Positions 45,075 through 54,804 are shown, numbered from the stretch's first letter. The stretch: 64,000 nt of DNA from Hyphomicrobium sp. MC1 (GCF_000253295.1 NC_015717.1:1674001-1738000), one strand, 5' to 3'. The notes: generated from the letters alone by a model not told the origin. Made by a program: numbers and translations.

Positions 45075-45476
45075 TGATCAATGCCCTGTAGCAGAGATAT
45101 GCTGGTCGGCCACTTTTTGGGCCGACTTTCCTTCTAGCAGTTTTCCTTTGCTATCCTTTCCTAGAAAAGCACCATCAACGCGCTGGGGCCTCAAAAACGC
45201 CAAGTCCGGTATTGCGGCCGGAGAGTCGTCGCGATTGGGCCACACCGAGACGGAAACACATGTGGACCAAGAAGGGAGCGTGGTACCCTCCCTGGCAGAT
45301 TTTGATTATATCCTAAGAGGCTGCCCGCCGGTGAGATTTACGTAGAACGAGCTTAGTACTGTCAGCGTTGTTGCGCATGCGGATGCGTTCGTTGACTTTG
45401 GCCCTTGTACAAATCAACGTCTTTGGGCGTTGCGCAAGCCAGCGCGGCGGTCAGTCGTGAAAGCAGAGAGAAGCGG
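45075..45476. other. intergenic region upstream of ABC exporter
   Basis: About 400 bp. Short frames only, none recognised. The promoter of the ABC transporter gene must lie here. Confidence 0.4.
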
Positions 45477-47267
45477 ATGCCGACGCAGTCGACGACGCCT
45501 ACAACCCTTGATTTATTGAAACGCCTGGCACGCGAGAATGGCCGGGAGTATGCCCCGCGATACGCCATCGCCATCGTTTGCATGTTGCTTGTCGCGGGTA
45601 CGACGTCTCTAAGTGCTTATGTGCTGAAGACCGTTATCGACACGATCTTCGTGAATCAGAACCGCGAAGCGTTGATCGGCATTACGTTCCTTATCGTCGG
45701 GATTTTCATCGCCAAGGGTGTTGCAGCCTATTTCTCTGAGGTCATCGTCGGCAACATTGGCAACCGTCTCGTGGCGGATACGCAAAAACGCATGTTCAAC
45801 CACATGTTGAAAGTCGATGTCGCCTTCTTTCAACAACACAGTTCGAGCAATCTCGTCACCCTCATATCTTATAATGCCAGCGCCGTGCGGGACATGCTGA
45901 CGCTTGTTTCGTTGAATGTGGGTCGCGACTTGTTCACGATCGTGGGTCTCGTTTGCACGATGATCGCGCTCGATCCCGTTCTGTCGGCGATCGCGCTGAT
46001 CGGCGGTCCTGTCGCTGCGATCTCATCGCGCAAGATGGTGGCGCGCATTAAGAAAGCGACGAAGGGTGAAGTGCATTCGATGGCGGGGATCATCCAGGCG
46101 ACGCGTGAGCTCAGTCAGGGAGCGCAGGTCGTCAAATCCTTCCAGCTTGAGAATACGATGCGCGGTCGGATGTTTAACGCCATCGAAGCCGTCCAACGAC
46201 TGTCTAACAAGATGCTGCGCATCCAAGCCGGCGTTAACCCTTTGATGGAGGCTATCGGTGGCTGTGCTGTTGCTGCCGTCATTTTCTACGCCGGCTGGCA
46301 AAATCTCTATCATGGCGCAAGCCCTGGCCAGTTTTTTGCGTTTATCACAGCCTTGCTGATGTGCTCCGATCCAGCGCGCCGACTTTCGCGTGTTCAACTG
46401 CAACTCGCCTCTGCCTCGATTGGTGTGCGGATGATGTATGAGATCTTGGATACGCCGGCGCGAGAGGACGAGCCACCGGGCAGGCCTGAGCTTTACGTCA
46501 AAGGCGGCGAGATTGCGCTTCGTGACGTCGCTTTCAGATATGTGGCGAACAAGCCGGTCATTGAGCACATGACACTCTCCGTGCCTGCGGGAAAGGTCAC
46601 GGCGCTGGTTGGTCATTCCGGCGGCGGTAAGACCACAGTTTTCTCGCTCCTCCAGCGTCTGCGTGTCCCTGACGCCGGCACCATCGAGATCGATGGCCAG
46701 TCGATTGCAGACGTTTCGCTGAAGTCGTTGAGGCAGAACATCTCGGTCGTCGGCCAGGATGCTTTCCTGTTTGAAGGTTCGATCATCGATAACATTCGGG
46801 CCGGCCACGAAACGGCTTCTGAAGAGCAGTGCATCGAAGCGGCCAAAGCAGCGAGCGCACACGAGTTCATCAAATCACTGCCGCGTGGCTACGATACGCA
46901 GGTCGGCGAACTTGGCGCACAAGTCTCGGGCGGTCAGCGTCAGCGCATTGCCCTGGCACGTGCCTTTCTGAAGAATGCGCCGATCATTCTGTTGGACGAA
47001 CCGACGTCTGCGCTTGACAGTGAAACGGAAGACGTCATCCAGCGTGAATTGCGACGCTTGACGGAAGGCAAGACGACGCTCGTGATCGCCCATAGGTTGT
47101 CGACGATTCTTCATGCTGACTTGATCCATGTGATCGAAGCCGGTCGTGTTATCGAGAGCGGTACTCATGAGCAATTGATGGTCGCCAGCGGTGCCTACAG
47201 CCGTCTGTTCAAGCTGCAGTTCGCAAAATTTCTCGAAACGAAGAAACCGCTTGCTGAAGCTATCTAG
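45477..47267 (+). CDS. ABC transporter, MsbA-like (membrane and ATPase domains fused)
   Basis: About 596 aa from ATG 45477 (GAGAAG upstream). An earlier in-frame start at 45405 is possible. The N-terminal six-helix ABC exporter domain (YAIAIVCMLLVAGTTSLSAY onward) is followed by an ATPase domain with Walker A GHSGGGKTT, Q-loop VVGQDAFLFEGS, signature VSGGQRQRIALARAF, Walker B IILLDEPTSALD and H-loop VIAHRLST. Half-transporters of this type flip lipid A-core or undecaprenyl/lipid-linked glycans across the inner membrane. Being surrounded by glycan genes, it may serve a specific surface glycolipid rather than being the housekeeping msbA. Confidence 0.9.
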   Translation: MPTQSTTPTTLDLLKRLARENGREYAPRYAIAIVCMLLVAGTTSLSAYVLKTVIDTIFVNQNREALIGITFLIVGIFIAKGVAAYFSEVIVGNIGNRLVADTQKRMFNHMLKVDVAFFQQHSSSNLVTLISYNASAVRDMLTLVSLNVGRDLFTIVGLVCTMIALDPVLSAIALIGGPVAAISSRKMVARIKKATKGEVHSMAGIIQATRELSQGAQVVKSFQLENTMRGRMFNAIEAVQRLSNKMLRIQAGVNPLMEAIGGCAVAAVIFYAGWQNLYHGASPGQFFAFITALLMCSDPARRLSRVQLQLASASIGVRMMYEILDTPAREDEPPGRPELYVKGGEIALRDVAFRYVANKPVIEHMTLSVPAGKVTALVGHSGGGKTTVFSLLQRLRVPDAGTIEIDGQSIADVSLKSLRQNISVVGQDAFLFEGSIIDNIRAGHETASEEQCIEAAKAASAHEFIKSLPRGYDTQVGELGAQVSGGQRQRIALARAFLKNAPIILLDEPTSALDSETEDVIQRELRRLTEGKTTLVIAHRLSTILHADLIHVIEAGRVIESGTHEQLMVASGAYSRLFKLQFAKFLETKKPLAEAI

Positions 47268-47320
47268 GCGTGACAGCTCGCTGCGTTGGGACTATCGCAC
47301 GCGCGGTGGCAAAGAGATGT

Positions 47321-48109
47321 TTACTGATTTAATTCTGGTTTAACGAGAGAAAGAGGACCGGAATCTACGATCGCTTCCGTGCCCACCACACGGCGAGGTC
47401 CTAACTTCGGCTTACTCTTTTCAATGACGCAGAGGGAATTCAGAAACTTCACCGAATGAAGCGATGACAAAATATTATCGCCGATTGAAACATCGTATTT
47501 TGACTTGAAGCCTTCGAGTAGGTCGTCTTGCGATTGTGACTGCCAATGCTCCACGTTCAAAAAATCGGTGAGGGCCTTGAATAGCTCCATCGACGATGTG
47601 GGATCGCCGAGGCCGCCTTCGAATTGCGACCAGTAGCTGCAGTGTAAATCTTCGATGATGAATATCCCACCGCTATTAAGTATGGGAAAGTACTTTGCGA
47701 AGGTCCGTGTGATGTCACTCGATTTATGTGATCCGTCATCTATAATGATGTCGTATGTTGTAGCTTTCGACGTTATCCTTCTAAATGCTTCGTCCGAGTT
47801 GGCGTCCCCAACGGCGACAGAGATTGCAGGGTCAGAAAATTTCAGTGAGGCGCACTTTTCGTTGATGTCTGAGCCAACTATAGCTTTGGCGTTCGAAAAA
47901 TATTTCGCCCAAATCTCAAGGGAGCCACCGTTCTGAATTCCGATTTCCAGCATGGTGATGGGGGCGCTTTGAAAGCGCGAAAACAAGCTCTCGTACTCAA
48001 TCAGGAAGCTTTCCCATTTGTCGCTGACCTTACCTTCGTGCTTGGCTACGACGTCGAGCAAAGACGGTACCTTCGGAGGTGTCTGTTTGATATTGGACCA
48101 ACTGCTCAT
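47321..48109 (-). CDS. class I SAM-dependent methyltransferase
   Basis: 262 aa. SAM-binding motif I is ITMLEIGIQNGGSLEIW, motif II region AIVGSDIN, and a DIIIDDGSHKSSDI element follows. IDDGSH with the downstream GGIFIIEDLHCSYW is typical of the TylF/macrocin-O-methyltransferase and cephalosporin-hydroxylase-like group. The gene is convergent with the ABC exporter. It probably methylates a sugar of the surface glycan. The acceptor is unknown. Confidence 0.78.
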   Translation of the reverse strand: MSSWSNIKQTPPKVPSLLDVVAKHEGKVSDKWESFLIEYESLFSRFQSAPITMLEIGIQNGGSLEIWAKYFSNAKAIVGSDINEKCASLKFSDPAISVAVGDANSDEAFRRITSKATTYDIIIDDGSHKSSDITRTFAKYFPILNSGGIFIIEDLHCSYWSQFEGGLGDPTSSMELFKALTDFLNVEHWQSQSQDDLLEGFKSKYDVSIGDNILSSLHSVKFLNSLCVIEKSKPKLGPRRVVGTEAIVDSGPLSLVKPELNQ

Positions 48110-49046
48110 TGAATTTCCTCAAGCGACCTTGAGCCATCCGCTATCTGTTGAACGTACTTGCTGACGCCCTAGTCTTTGTTGCCGTGCAGCGTTTGGCGCG
48201 TTCGCTGTTACAAACCACGCTGCGTAAATAGGAGAGGGACAGCCTTGTTGTCGAATACTGCCGCCGACGGACGTTATTGATTATCAAATCCTTGACACAT
48301 CTTCGGTCTCCACGGCGTTCTGGTCAACCGTATGTATGCAGTTAGTCATAGGCCATGGTTATGCAAGAGGCTCATGATGCCTCGCTCGATCGCGATGTTT
48401 TATCTGGCACGTCTTGTCTAGGAGACGCTAAGTTTGAACGGTTTTTAGCGCCGTAAAAATGCAGCTTGCCGGCGTCGATCGTGAGACAGCTACCATTGTA
48501 AGGGATTTGCCTGTCCCGCAAAAAAAGCATCTCTTGAACCCAATTTTTCTGGACAAGACTTCTCGATTATCTATGCGGCGGATAATACCGGATGACATAT
48601 ACGTAACTATCGCGTGGCTGGGCGAAGTCTGCCGGGGACGCGATCGAGAGCATTCTCAGTTAGGGCCAGAAGAGCTTCGAAGTTCTGTTCTTTGAGAATG
48701 CGTCGGCGTCTTTGCTTCGCAAAATCGTTGCAGAACTGTACGATGCTTATCGCTCATTGCCGGGTCTGCCGGTTACCGGTCGCAGCGCGTTCGAGATAGT
48801 GAGGGCGATAACGTCGTGCTAATCGTTCGCGATGATATCGGAGTTGTTGGTGATTCAAACGCTCGGGAACTGCAATTTGATAATCAACTTTTTTCTCTAA
48901 CAATTTTTTCCACGCAACTATTCTCCCCGATCAGCTTCTCGGTGAGTGGCGGGCGATGCCAGCCACGAAATTTTGACGATCCGAGATTTGCACTCGGCTG
49001 GTTGAGCCGTTCCGTGCAAGCCGGACAGAGCGAGCGAGTCCATTTC
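48110..49046. other. long region without intact gene
   Basis: About 940 bp. A plus-strand frame at about 48651-48822 gives FENASASLLRKIVAELYDAY and LPVTGRSAFEIVRAITSC, which looks coding but has no start and no recognised family. It may be the tail of a dead gene. The rest shows nothing. Confidence 0.4.
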
Positions 49047-49835
49047 TCAGGGGTACTGCCCCAGCAAGGCTGGACCGGTCCAATACCGAAGACTGGCATG
49101 AAGCTTTTCAAAAGTTGAAGGGTGATCTTGGTAGCCGAGGCGACTAAGCGTGCGGCCAGCTTTTAGCCACAAGTCAGCGTGCTGCTTGGCGCTGAAGTAA
49201 TTCTTCCAGTCACCCACGATGCCCTTGCGATAGTGACTATTACGGTTTTCCTGGCCCGGTGTGCGGCCGGCCATAGCTTGGAAGCTGGCCTTTTGGAGTG
49301 CGGACTTGATCTCCGTGTCCGAAAAATCCATTCCGTGGAAAGTTAACAGGGAGCGAAGCGTTTCTTCCGGATTCTGGACAAGATCCTCAAATTTGGCGCT
49401 TGGCACGGAAGAATCCGCTACCCAGGCCAAAGCATCATTATAAACGGGCAGTGTTGTTGACCACTTTACGATATTCCGGTAATTGAACGCAGAACGCTCA
49501 TCTACGTGTTTCAGGATAGGGTTCTTCGTCTTGAAGCGAGGATCAAGGTACGCTTTATGGAAATACTCTGATACCAACGCGTCACGAATATCGCGGTAAA
49601 TATAGAATGGCCGAACGTTTAGACGCGCGATTTCTGCGCATACTTTCTCCGAGTGTCGAAGGTGAGTGTACATCACCTTACCTGGGCCGAGTTTCTCGAG
49701 TTCGTTGACGCGTATCCCAGTGATGCCATGTGCTCCCATGTCGAATTTCTCGATTCCGGGCAGCGCGGCCAGAATGTTGTTGAGCCAGTTCGAACCCGAC
49801 TTTCCCAGCGTGATAACTAGATATCGGGGCTCCAT
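49047..49835 (-). CDS. sulfotransferase domain protein
   Basis: 262 aa. The PAPS-binding motifs are clear: YLVITLGKSGSNWLNNIL at the N-terminus (5'-phosphosulfate loop), PFYIYRDIRDALVSEYFH (3'-phosphate motif) and the C-terminal RKGIVGDWKNYFS, equivalent to the RKG motif of cytosolic sulfotransferases. It would transfer sulfate from PAPS to a hydroxyl of a glycan or lipid. It stands alone between the methyltransferase and the CDP-sugar operon. Confidence 0.88.
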   Translation of the reverse strand: MEPRYLVITLGKSGSNWLNNILAALPGIEKFDMGAHGITGIRVNELEKLGPGKVMYTHLRHSEKVCAEIARLNVRPFYIYRDIRDALVSEYFHKAYLDPRFKTKNPILKHVDERSAFNYRNIVKWSTTLPVYNDALAWVADSSVPSAKFEDLVQNPEETLRSLLTFHGMDFSDTEIKSALQKASFQAMAGRTPGQENRNSHYRKGIVGDWKNYFSAKQHADLWLKAGRTLSRLGYQDHPSTFEKLHASLRYWTGPALLGQYP

Positions 49836-50299
49836 ACTTCTGCATCCTTTTCATATCGTTTGCCTCTATCGGCGCCTAGCTGCGCGGGTTTGATCGTGCT
49901 GGTACGTCTGGTCTGGGGACGCGCGCGATCTTACCCGCTATCAGATTGCAATCCGGCTGAGAGAGATAGTCTGTTCGGCTACGCCTCATGGGAGTTGTCG
50001 AGTATAATGTCCTTTTTGCGCATACAGTGATTCGACCGGCGCAAGTGAGGGCCGCTCTGTGGAAAGCGGGGAAAGATGGCACCAGAGGATGCCATCGTTA
50101 GGCCGAAATTTATCCTCGGTGGCGATCTGACACTTCAGATCGGTGAATTTTGACGCTATTGATAGCGAGGGACTGATCTTCAAGTGGCGGTATGCATTGG
50201 AGCACGAGAGGTGACGTGCCGTTATAGTTCATATATTTCAATAGATTATTGGGCTCTTTTTTTGGGGGCGTCTTAGGTGTTGGTTACGAAGGCGGGGCA
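49836..50299. other. intergenic region upstream of the CDP-sugar operon
   Basis: About 460 bp. No gene recognised. It should contain the divergent promoters of the sulfotransferase and of the CDP-sugar operon. Confidence 0.45.
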
Positions 50300-51067
50300 A
50301 TGAAGGCTGTTATTTTAGCGGGTGGGTTAGGCACACGACTTTCAGAGGAAACGGCGGAGAGGCCCAAGCCGATGGTCGAGATCGGCGGCCGTCCGATCCT
50401 CTGGCACATTATGAAAATCTACTCCAACGCGGGCATCAATGACTTCATCATTTGTCTGGGGTATCGCGGATATTTTGTGAAGGAGTATTTCGCCAACTAT
50501 TTCGTGCATCTCAACGATGTAACGATCGACATCAGTGGCAACTCTGTCGACGTTCATAGCCGCCGCGGTGAGCCGTGGCGCGTCACGCTTGTGGACACCG
50601 GCGCAGATACCATGACCGGTGGGCGTCTCAAGCGCGTGGCTAGCTATCTCGATGACGAAACGTTTCACATGACTTATGGCGATGGCGTCGCCGACATCGA
50701 CCTTCAACAGCTCATGGATGTTCACGAGCGTGCCGGTCGGGAGGCCACGGTAACGGCTGTTCGCCCTCCGGGGCGTTTCGGTGCGTTGAATCTGGATGGT
50801 GAGCACGTCAAGGGCTTTATCGAAAAGCCTCTTGGCGACGGCAGTTGGATCAACGGCGGATTCTTTGTGCTGGAACCAAGTGTCATTAAGCGCATCGGGG
50901 GCGATGAAACAGTGTGGGAAGACGCGCCGCTTGCCGGGTTGGCCGCTGATGGACAGCTTTCAGCGTATCGTCATCACGGATTCTGGCAGCCAATGGATAC
51001 GCTTCGAGACAAAAGACACCTGGAGCAGCTTTGGCAGTCCGGACAGGCCAAATGGAAAAGCTGGTGA
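50300..51067 (+). CDS. rfbF: glucose-1-phosphate cytidylyltransferase
   Basis: 255 aa from ATG 50300, preceded by GGCGGGG. A longer frame from 50249 precedes the conserved N-terminus. Nucleotidyltransferase motif VILAGGLGTRLSEET with RPKPMVEIGGRPILWHIMK, then FIICLGYRGYFVKEYF and a C-terminal GFWQPMDTLRDK, all typical of RfbF/DdhA. It makes CDP-glucose from CTP and glucose-1-phosphate. It is the first gene of a compact operon with overlapping or abutting starts. Its stop lies inside the start region of rfbG. Confidence 0.95.
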   Translation: MKAVILAGGLGTRLSEETAERPKPMVEIGGRPILWHIMKIYSNAGINDFIICLGYRGYFVKEYFANYFVHLNDVTIDISGNSVDVHSRRGEPWRVTLVDTGADTMTGGRLKRVASYLDDETFHMTYGDGVADIDLQQLMDVHERAGREATVTAVRPPGRFGALNLDGEHVKGFIEKPLGDGSWINGGFFVLEPSVIKRIGGDETVWEDAPLAGLAADGQLSAYRHHGFWQPMDTLRDKRHLEQLWQSGQAKWKSW

Positions 51068-52134
51068 CCCCAAATTCCAGTTTTTGGTCCGGGAAGCGCG
51101 TTCTTTTAACAGGTCATACCGGCTTCAAAGGCGCGTGGACAACGCTTTGGCTTGAGAAATTAGGCGCGAAGGTCTTCGGTTTGGCACTTGAGCCGATCAC
51201 CGATCCCGCGCTTTGGAATCTTCTGGGCAGGCCGTTGGGTGACGCCAGCATCGCGGACATTCGGGATCGGCAGGCTGTTCAGCAGGTCTTTGATGCTGCA
51301 CAGCCGGAGATCCTCATTCATATGGCAGCGCAGGCACTGGTGCATCCATCATTCGAAAGGCCGGCAGAGACGTTCGAAGTCAATGTGATGGGGCTCGCGA
51401 ACGTACTTGATGCGGCTCGCAATACTGCGACAGTTCGCGCGATCGTCAACGTGACGAGCGATAAATGCTACGAAAACCGCGAGCAGATCTGGTCGTATCG
51501 GGAGACGGATCCGATGGGAGGTTCGGATCCCTACAGCGCCAGTAAGGGCTGTGCGGAACTGCTTACGACTTCCTATCGCCGTTCGTTCTTTAATAAGGCC
51601 GGCGGCGCGCGCCTCGCGTCTGCTCGTGCAGGCAACGTCATTGGTGGCGGCGATTGGTCCGCCGACCGACTTGTTCCTGACTGTGTTCGAGCGTTTCAAG
51701 TGGGCGAGGTCCTGAAAATTCGAAATCCACTCGCGACCCGACCCTGGCAGCACGTTCTCGAGCCGATAAGCGGATACCTGCTATTGGCTGAAGCTCTTTA
51801 TGAAGATCATCCCGGCATGGCGGAGGGATGGAATTTCGGTCCTCCCGATAGCGACGTCTGGACAGTAGAGCGCGTCGCAAACCATTTGACGAAAGGTTGG
51901 GGCGCTAGCGCGACTTGGCAGTGTGACGAGAAGCACTGGCCGAAAGAGTCTATGCTGCTGCGCGTTGATGCTACGAAAGCGCGGGTGCGCCTGAATTGGA
52001 ACTCTCGTCTCAATGTGGCTGAGGCATTGGACTGGTCCCTCGATTGGTATAAAGCCGTCGCGCGCGGCGAATCTGCTCGCGAGGTGACGTTGCGACAGCT
52101 TTCAGAATATGAAGCCCGGGAAACTGCAACCTAA
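51052..52134 (+). CDS. rfbG: CDP-glucose 4,6-dehydratase
   Basis: 360 aa. ATG 51052 gives the N-terminus MEKLVTPNSSFW, which looks like other RfbG proteins. GTG 51064 is an alternative. The NAD-binding motif is VLLTGHTGFKGAWTTLWL, followed by MAAQALVHPSFE, NVTSDKCYEN and the catalytic YSASKGCAELL. It produces CDP-4-keto-6-deoxyglucose, the branch point for CDP-dideoxy and CDP-branched sugars. It overlaps rfbF by 16 bases and shares one base with the following methyltransferase gene. Confidence 0.95.
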   Translation: MEKLVTPNSSFWSGKRVLLTGHTGFKGAWTTLWLEKLGAKVFGLALEPITDPALWNLLGRPLGDASIADIRDRQAVQQVFDAAQPEILIHMAAQALVHPSFERPAETFEVNVMGLANVLDAARNTATVRAIVNVTSDKCYENREQIWSYRETDPMGGSDPYSASKGCAELLTTSYRRSFFNKAGGARLASARAGNVIGGGDWSADRLVPDCVRAFQVGEVLKIRNPLATRPWQHVLEPISGYLLLAEALYEDHPGMAEGWNFGPPDSDVWTVERVANHLTKGWGASATWQCDEKHWPKESMLLRVDATKARVRLNWNSRLNVAEALDWSLDWYKAVARGESAREVTLRQLSEYEARETAT

Positions 52135-53372
52135 TGATACACAAATGTCGTTTTTGCGGTGCGCCGCTTCGCACGACCTTCGCTGATCTCGGCATGGCAC
52201 CGGTGGCCAACGATTTTGTGTCTCTCGAGCATGCACTGGCGATGGAACCATTTTATCCCTTGCACGCCTACGTTTGCCGCGAATGTTTCCTGGTGCAATT
52301 GATCGACTTCCGTCGGGCGGACAGTTTGTTCACGGACGAATACGCATATTTTTCATCCTATTCGGAGAGCTGGCTGGAGCATGCCAGGACTTATGCAACG
52401 GCGATGATCGCGTCTGAGAAGCTCACGAACGATTCGCTTGTCGTCGAGCTTGCTTCGAACGACGGCTATCTTTTGCAGTATTTCAAAAGAGAGGGCGTTT
52501 CAGTTCTTGGTGTTGAGCCGACCGTCAATACGGCCCGCGTGGCCCTTGAAAAGCACGGTATTGAAAGTGAGGTTGCTTTCTTCGGTAAGGAAACTGCGCT
52601 TCGGCTTCGTGAGCGCGGTGTTCAAGCCGATGTCATGGCTGCAAACAATGTTTTGGCGCACGTTCCGGACATCAACGACTTTGTCTCGGGGTTTTCGATC
52701 GTTTTAAGGAAGGGAGGCGTCGCGACCGTCGAATTTCCTCATCTCCTACGCCAAATTGAGAACCATCAATTCGATACGATCTACCACGAGCATTTTTCGT
52801 ATCTCTCCTTTTCAATCGCACGACGGATCTTTGCTGCTCATGAGATGAGGGTCTACGACGTCGCCGAACTGACGACACACGGCGGTTCTCTGAGAATTTT
52901 TGTGTGCCACGACGACGATCAAACTCGGCCGGATACGCCAGCAGTCGCTGCAATGTTGGAGCTGGAGAGAGTTCATGGTCTGGGGCAGCTGAACACCTAC
53001 GAACGGTTTGCCAAAGACATCGTGACCATCAAGTGCGATTTGCTGGATTTTCTAGTGAAGAGCAAACGAGCGGGCAAAAGCGTTGCTGCGTATGGAGCGC
53101 CAGCAAAAGGCAACACGCTCTTGAACTATTGCGGCGTGAAAGCCGATATGATCGACTTCACCGTCGATCGCAGCCCTTACAAAGCTGGTAAGCTTTTGCC
53201 TGGTTCTCGAATTCCGATTCTGGCTCCAGAAGCTATCGCCGAGCGTAAACCCGATTACGTCTTGATCCTTCCTTGGAATCTTAAAGACGAAATCATGCAG
53301 CAGATGGCGCATATCCGCGATTGGGGAGGCAAGTTTGTTACTCCCATTCCCGATATCAGGATTTACGATTGA
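52134..53372 (+). CDS. sugar C-methyltransferase (NDP-hexose C-methyltransferase type)
   Basis: 412 aa in three parts typical of TylC3/NovU/EryBIII-like enzymes. The N-terminal zinc-binding domain has four cysteines (HKCRFCGAPLRTTF and VCRECF). A central SAM domain has VVELASNDGYLLQYF and NNVLAHVPDINDF. The C-terminal domain has AYGAPAKGNTLLNY and IDFTVDRSPYKAGKLLPGS. Family members methylate a carbon next to the keto group of a 4-keto-6-deoxy sugar nucleotide. Its place right after rfbG implies a CDP-4-keto-6-deoxyglucose-derived substrate and a branched product. The TAATG junction couples it to rfbG. Confidence 0.9.
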   Translation: MIHKCRFCGAPLRTTFADLGMAPVANDFVSLEHALAMEPFYPLHAYVCRECFLVQLIDFRRADSLFTDEYAYFSSYSESWLEHARTYATAMIASEKLTNDSLVVELASNDGYLLQYFKREGVSVLGVEPTVNTARVALEKHGIESEVAFFGKETALRLRERGVQADVMAANNVLAHVPDINDFVSGFSIVLRKGGVATVEFPHLLRQIENHQFDTIYHEHFSYLSFSIARRIFAAHEMRVYDVAELTTHGGSLRIFVCHDDDQTRPDTPAVAAMLELERVHGLGQLNTYERFAKDIVTIKCDLLDFLVKSKRAGKSVAAYGAPAKGNTLLNYCGVKADMIDFTVDRSPYKAGKLLPGSRIPILAPEAIAERKPDYVLILPWNLKDEIMQQMAHIRDWGGKFVTPIPDIRIYD

Positions 53373-53899
53373 TTTTTGAAGAAACACGCATTTCCGGAGT
53401 GTGGCGAGTAAGCCTGGAGCGTCATGAAGACGCTCGCGGTTATTTTGCGCGTACCTTTTGTGCGGATGAGTTCGCGAACCATGGCCTTGCTGCAAATTTC
53501 GAGCAGCACAGTGTTGCTAGCAACGTCAAGCGCGGCACGCTACGGGGTATGCATTTTCAATTCCCGCCAAATGCCGAGATAAAATTCGTTCGATGCGTTC
53601 GCGGCGCCATCTATGACGTTGCGATAGATCTTCGGCCTGACTCACCGACTTACCGGCAGTGGGTGAGCGAGATTTTGTCGGCCGATAATGGCGTTGGTCT
53701 CTATGTTGCCGAGGGAATTGCTCACGGCTATCAAACGTTGACTGACGATGCGGATATCCTCTATCAAATCACACCAAAGTTTCGGCCGGGGTTTGGCCAA
53801 GGTGTTCGATGGAACGATCCAGTTTTCGGAGTGGCTTGGCCAATAAGCGATCCGATCTTGTCGGAGCGCGACGCACAATATCCCGATTATAAGCTGTGA
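53369..53899 (+). CDS. RmlC-like sugar nucleotide epimerase
   Basis: About 176 aa from TTG 53369, which overlaps the previous stop as TTGA. The apparent longer frame from 53321 lies inside the upstream gene. It is a cupin of the dTDP-4-dehydrorhamnose 3,5-epimerase family: LERHEDARGYFARTF, RGTLRGMHFQFPP with the catalytic His, VAEGIAHGYQTL and the active-site Tyr in DILYQIT. In this context it should epimerise C5 (and perhaps C3) of the C-methylated CDP-4-keto sugar. It is only distantly similar to the rmlC at 43559. Confidence 0.9.
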   Translation: MIFEETRISGVWRVSLERHEDARGYFARTFCADEFANHGLAANFEQHSVASNVKRGTLRGMHFQFPPNAEIKFVRCVRGAIYDVAIDLRPDSPTYRQWVSEILSADNGVGLYVAEGIAHGYQTLTDDADILYQITPKFRPGFGQGVRWNDPVFGVAWPISDPILSERDAQYPDYKL

Positions 53900-54804
53900 G
53901 GGTTCTTCTTACAGGCGCAACGGGGTTCATTGGTCGCCAAGTGCTTCGTTCGCTCGTCGATGATGATATAGACGTTGTCGTAGCCTCCCGGTCACATGAT
54001 CAAAAATCAGATCGCTACCGCGTCGAGGGTGTCGATCTGCTCGACAGGAGATCGGTGACGGATCTAATTTCACGGACCAAACCTACTCATTTGCTGCATT
54101 TGGCTTGGGACGTAACGCCCGGTCAGTTCTGGACGTCTCCAAACAATATTCTTTGGACGACGGCGACGCTTGAGCTCATGCGGGCATTTGCAGAAGGCGA
54201 TGGCCGTCGTGCGGTTTTTGCTGGGACATGTGCAGAATATACCTGGGATCGTCCTCTGCTGGTTGAAACAGGGCCGACCGAGCCCGCAACATTCTATGGC
54301 GAAATGAAAGACGTCACGAGGCGTGGTGTCTGCGCTATCGGCAAGCGATTCGGCATCCCGACGGCATGGGGACGACTCTTCTGGCTTTATGGACCACACG
54401 AAGCGCCTGGGCGCCTCGTGTCGGATGTCGCCGCTGCACTTTTATCAGGCAGACCGGCTCTGTGTAGCGATGGCCTGCAAAAACGTGATTATCTGAACGT
54501 CGAAGACGCTGGTAGGGCATTCGTGGCTGCCCTAAAATCGGATTGGCATGGGGCTTTCAACATCGGATCTGGAAGGGCGGTGCCGGTCCGCGATATCATT
54601 TTAGAGTTGTCTCGTGAATTGAAACGCGAGGATCTTGTCAGATTGGGTGCCAAGCCGAGCAACCCCAATGATCCGCCGGAGATAACGGCGGATGTCGGAG
54701 TCCTTCGAAATGCCATTGGTTTTTCGCCCCGATATTCATTCGAAGAAGGCATTAGAGATACCGCGAACTGGTGGCGAACAAATTTTAGGTTCGCTCACGG
54801 CTGA
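53896..54804 (+). CDS. NAD(P)-dependent sugar epimerase/reductase (extended SDR)
   Basis: 302 aa from GTG 53896 with a GTGA overlap. Rossmann motif VLLTGATGFIGRQVL, then HLLHLAWDVTPG, FAGTCAEY and the catalytic FYGEMKDVTRR (Tyr-x3-Lys). The C-terminus has FNIGSGRAVPVRDI. It probably reduces the 4-keto group and completes the CDP-branched 6-deoxysugar, like the reductases of the tyvelose/abequose/yersiniose pathways. Last biosynthetic gene of the operon, followed after 53 bp by a glycosyltransferase. Confidence 0.88.
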   Translation: MRVLLTGATGFIGRQVLRSLVDDDIDVVVASRSHDQKSDRYRVEGVDLLDRRSVTDLISRTKPTHLLHLAWDVTPGQFWTSPNNILWTTATLELMRAFAEGDGRRAVFAGTCAEYTWDRPLLVETGPTEPATFYGEMKDVTRRGVCAIGKRFGIPTAWGRLFWLYGPHEAPGRLVSDVAAALLSGRPALCSDGLQKRDYLNVEDAGRAFVAALKSDWHGAFNIGSGRAVPVRDIILELSRELKREDLVRLGAKPSNPNDPPEITADVGVLRNAIGFSPRYSFEEGIRDTANWWRTNFRFAHG

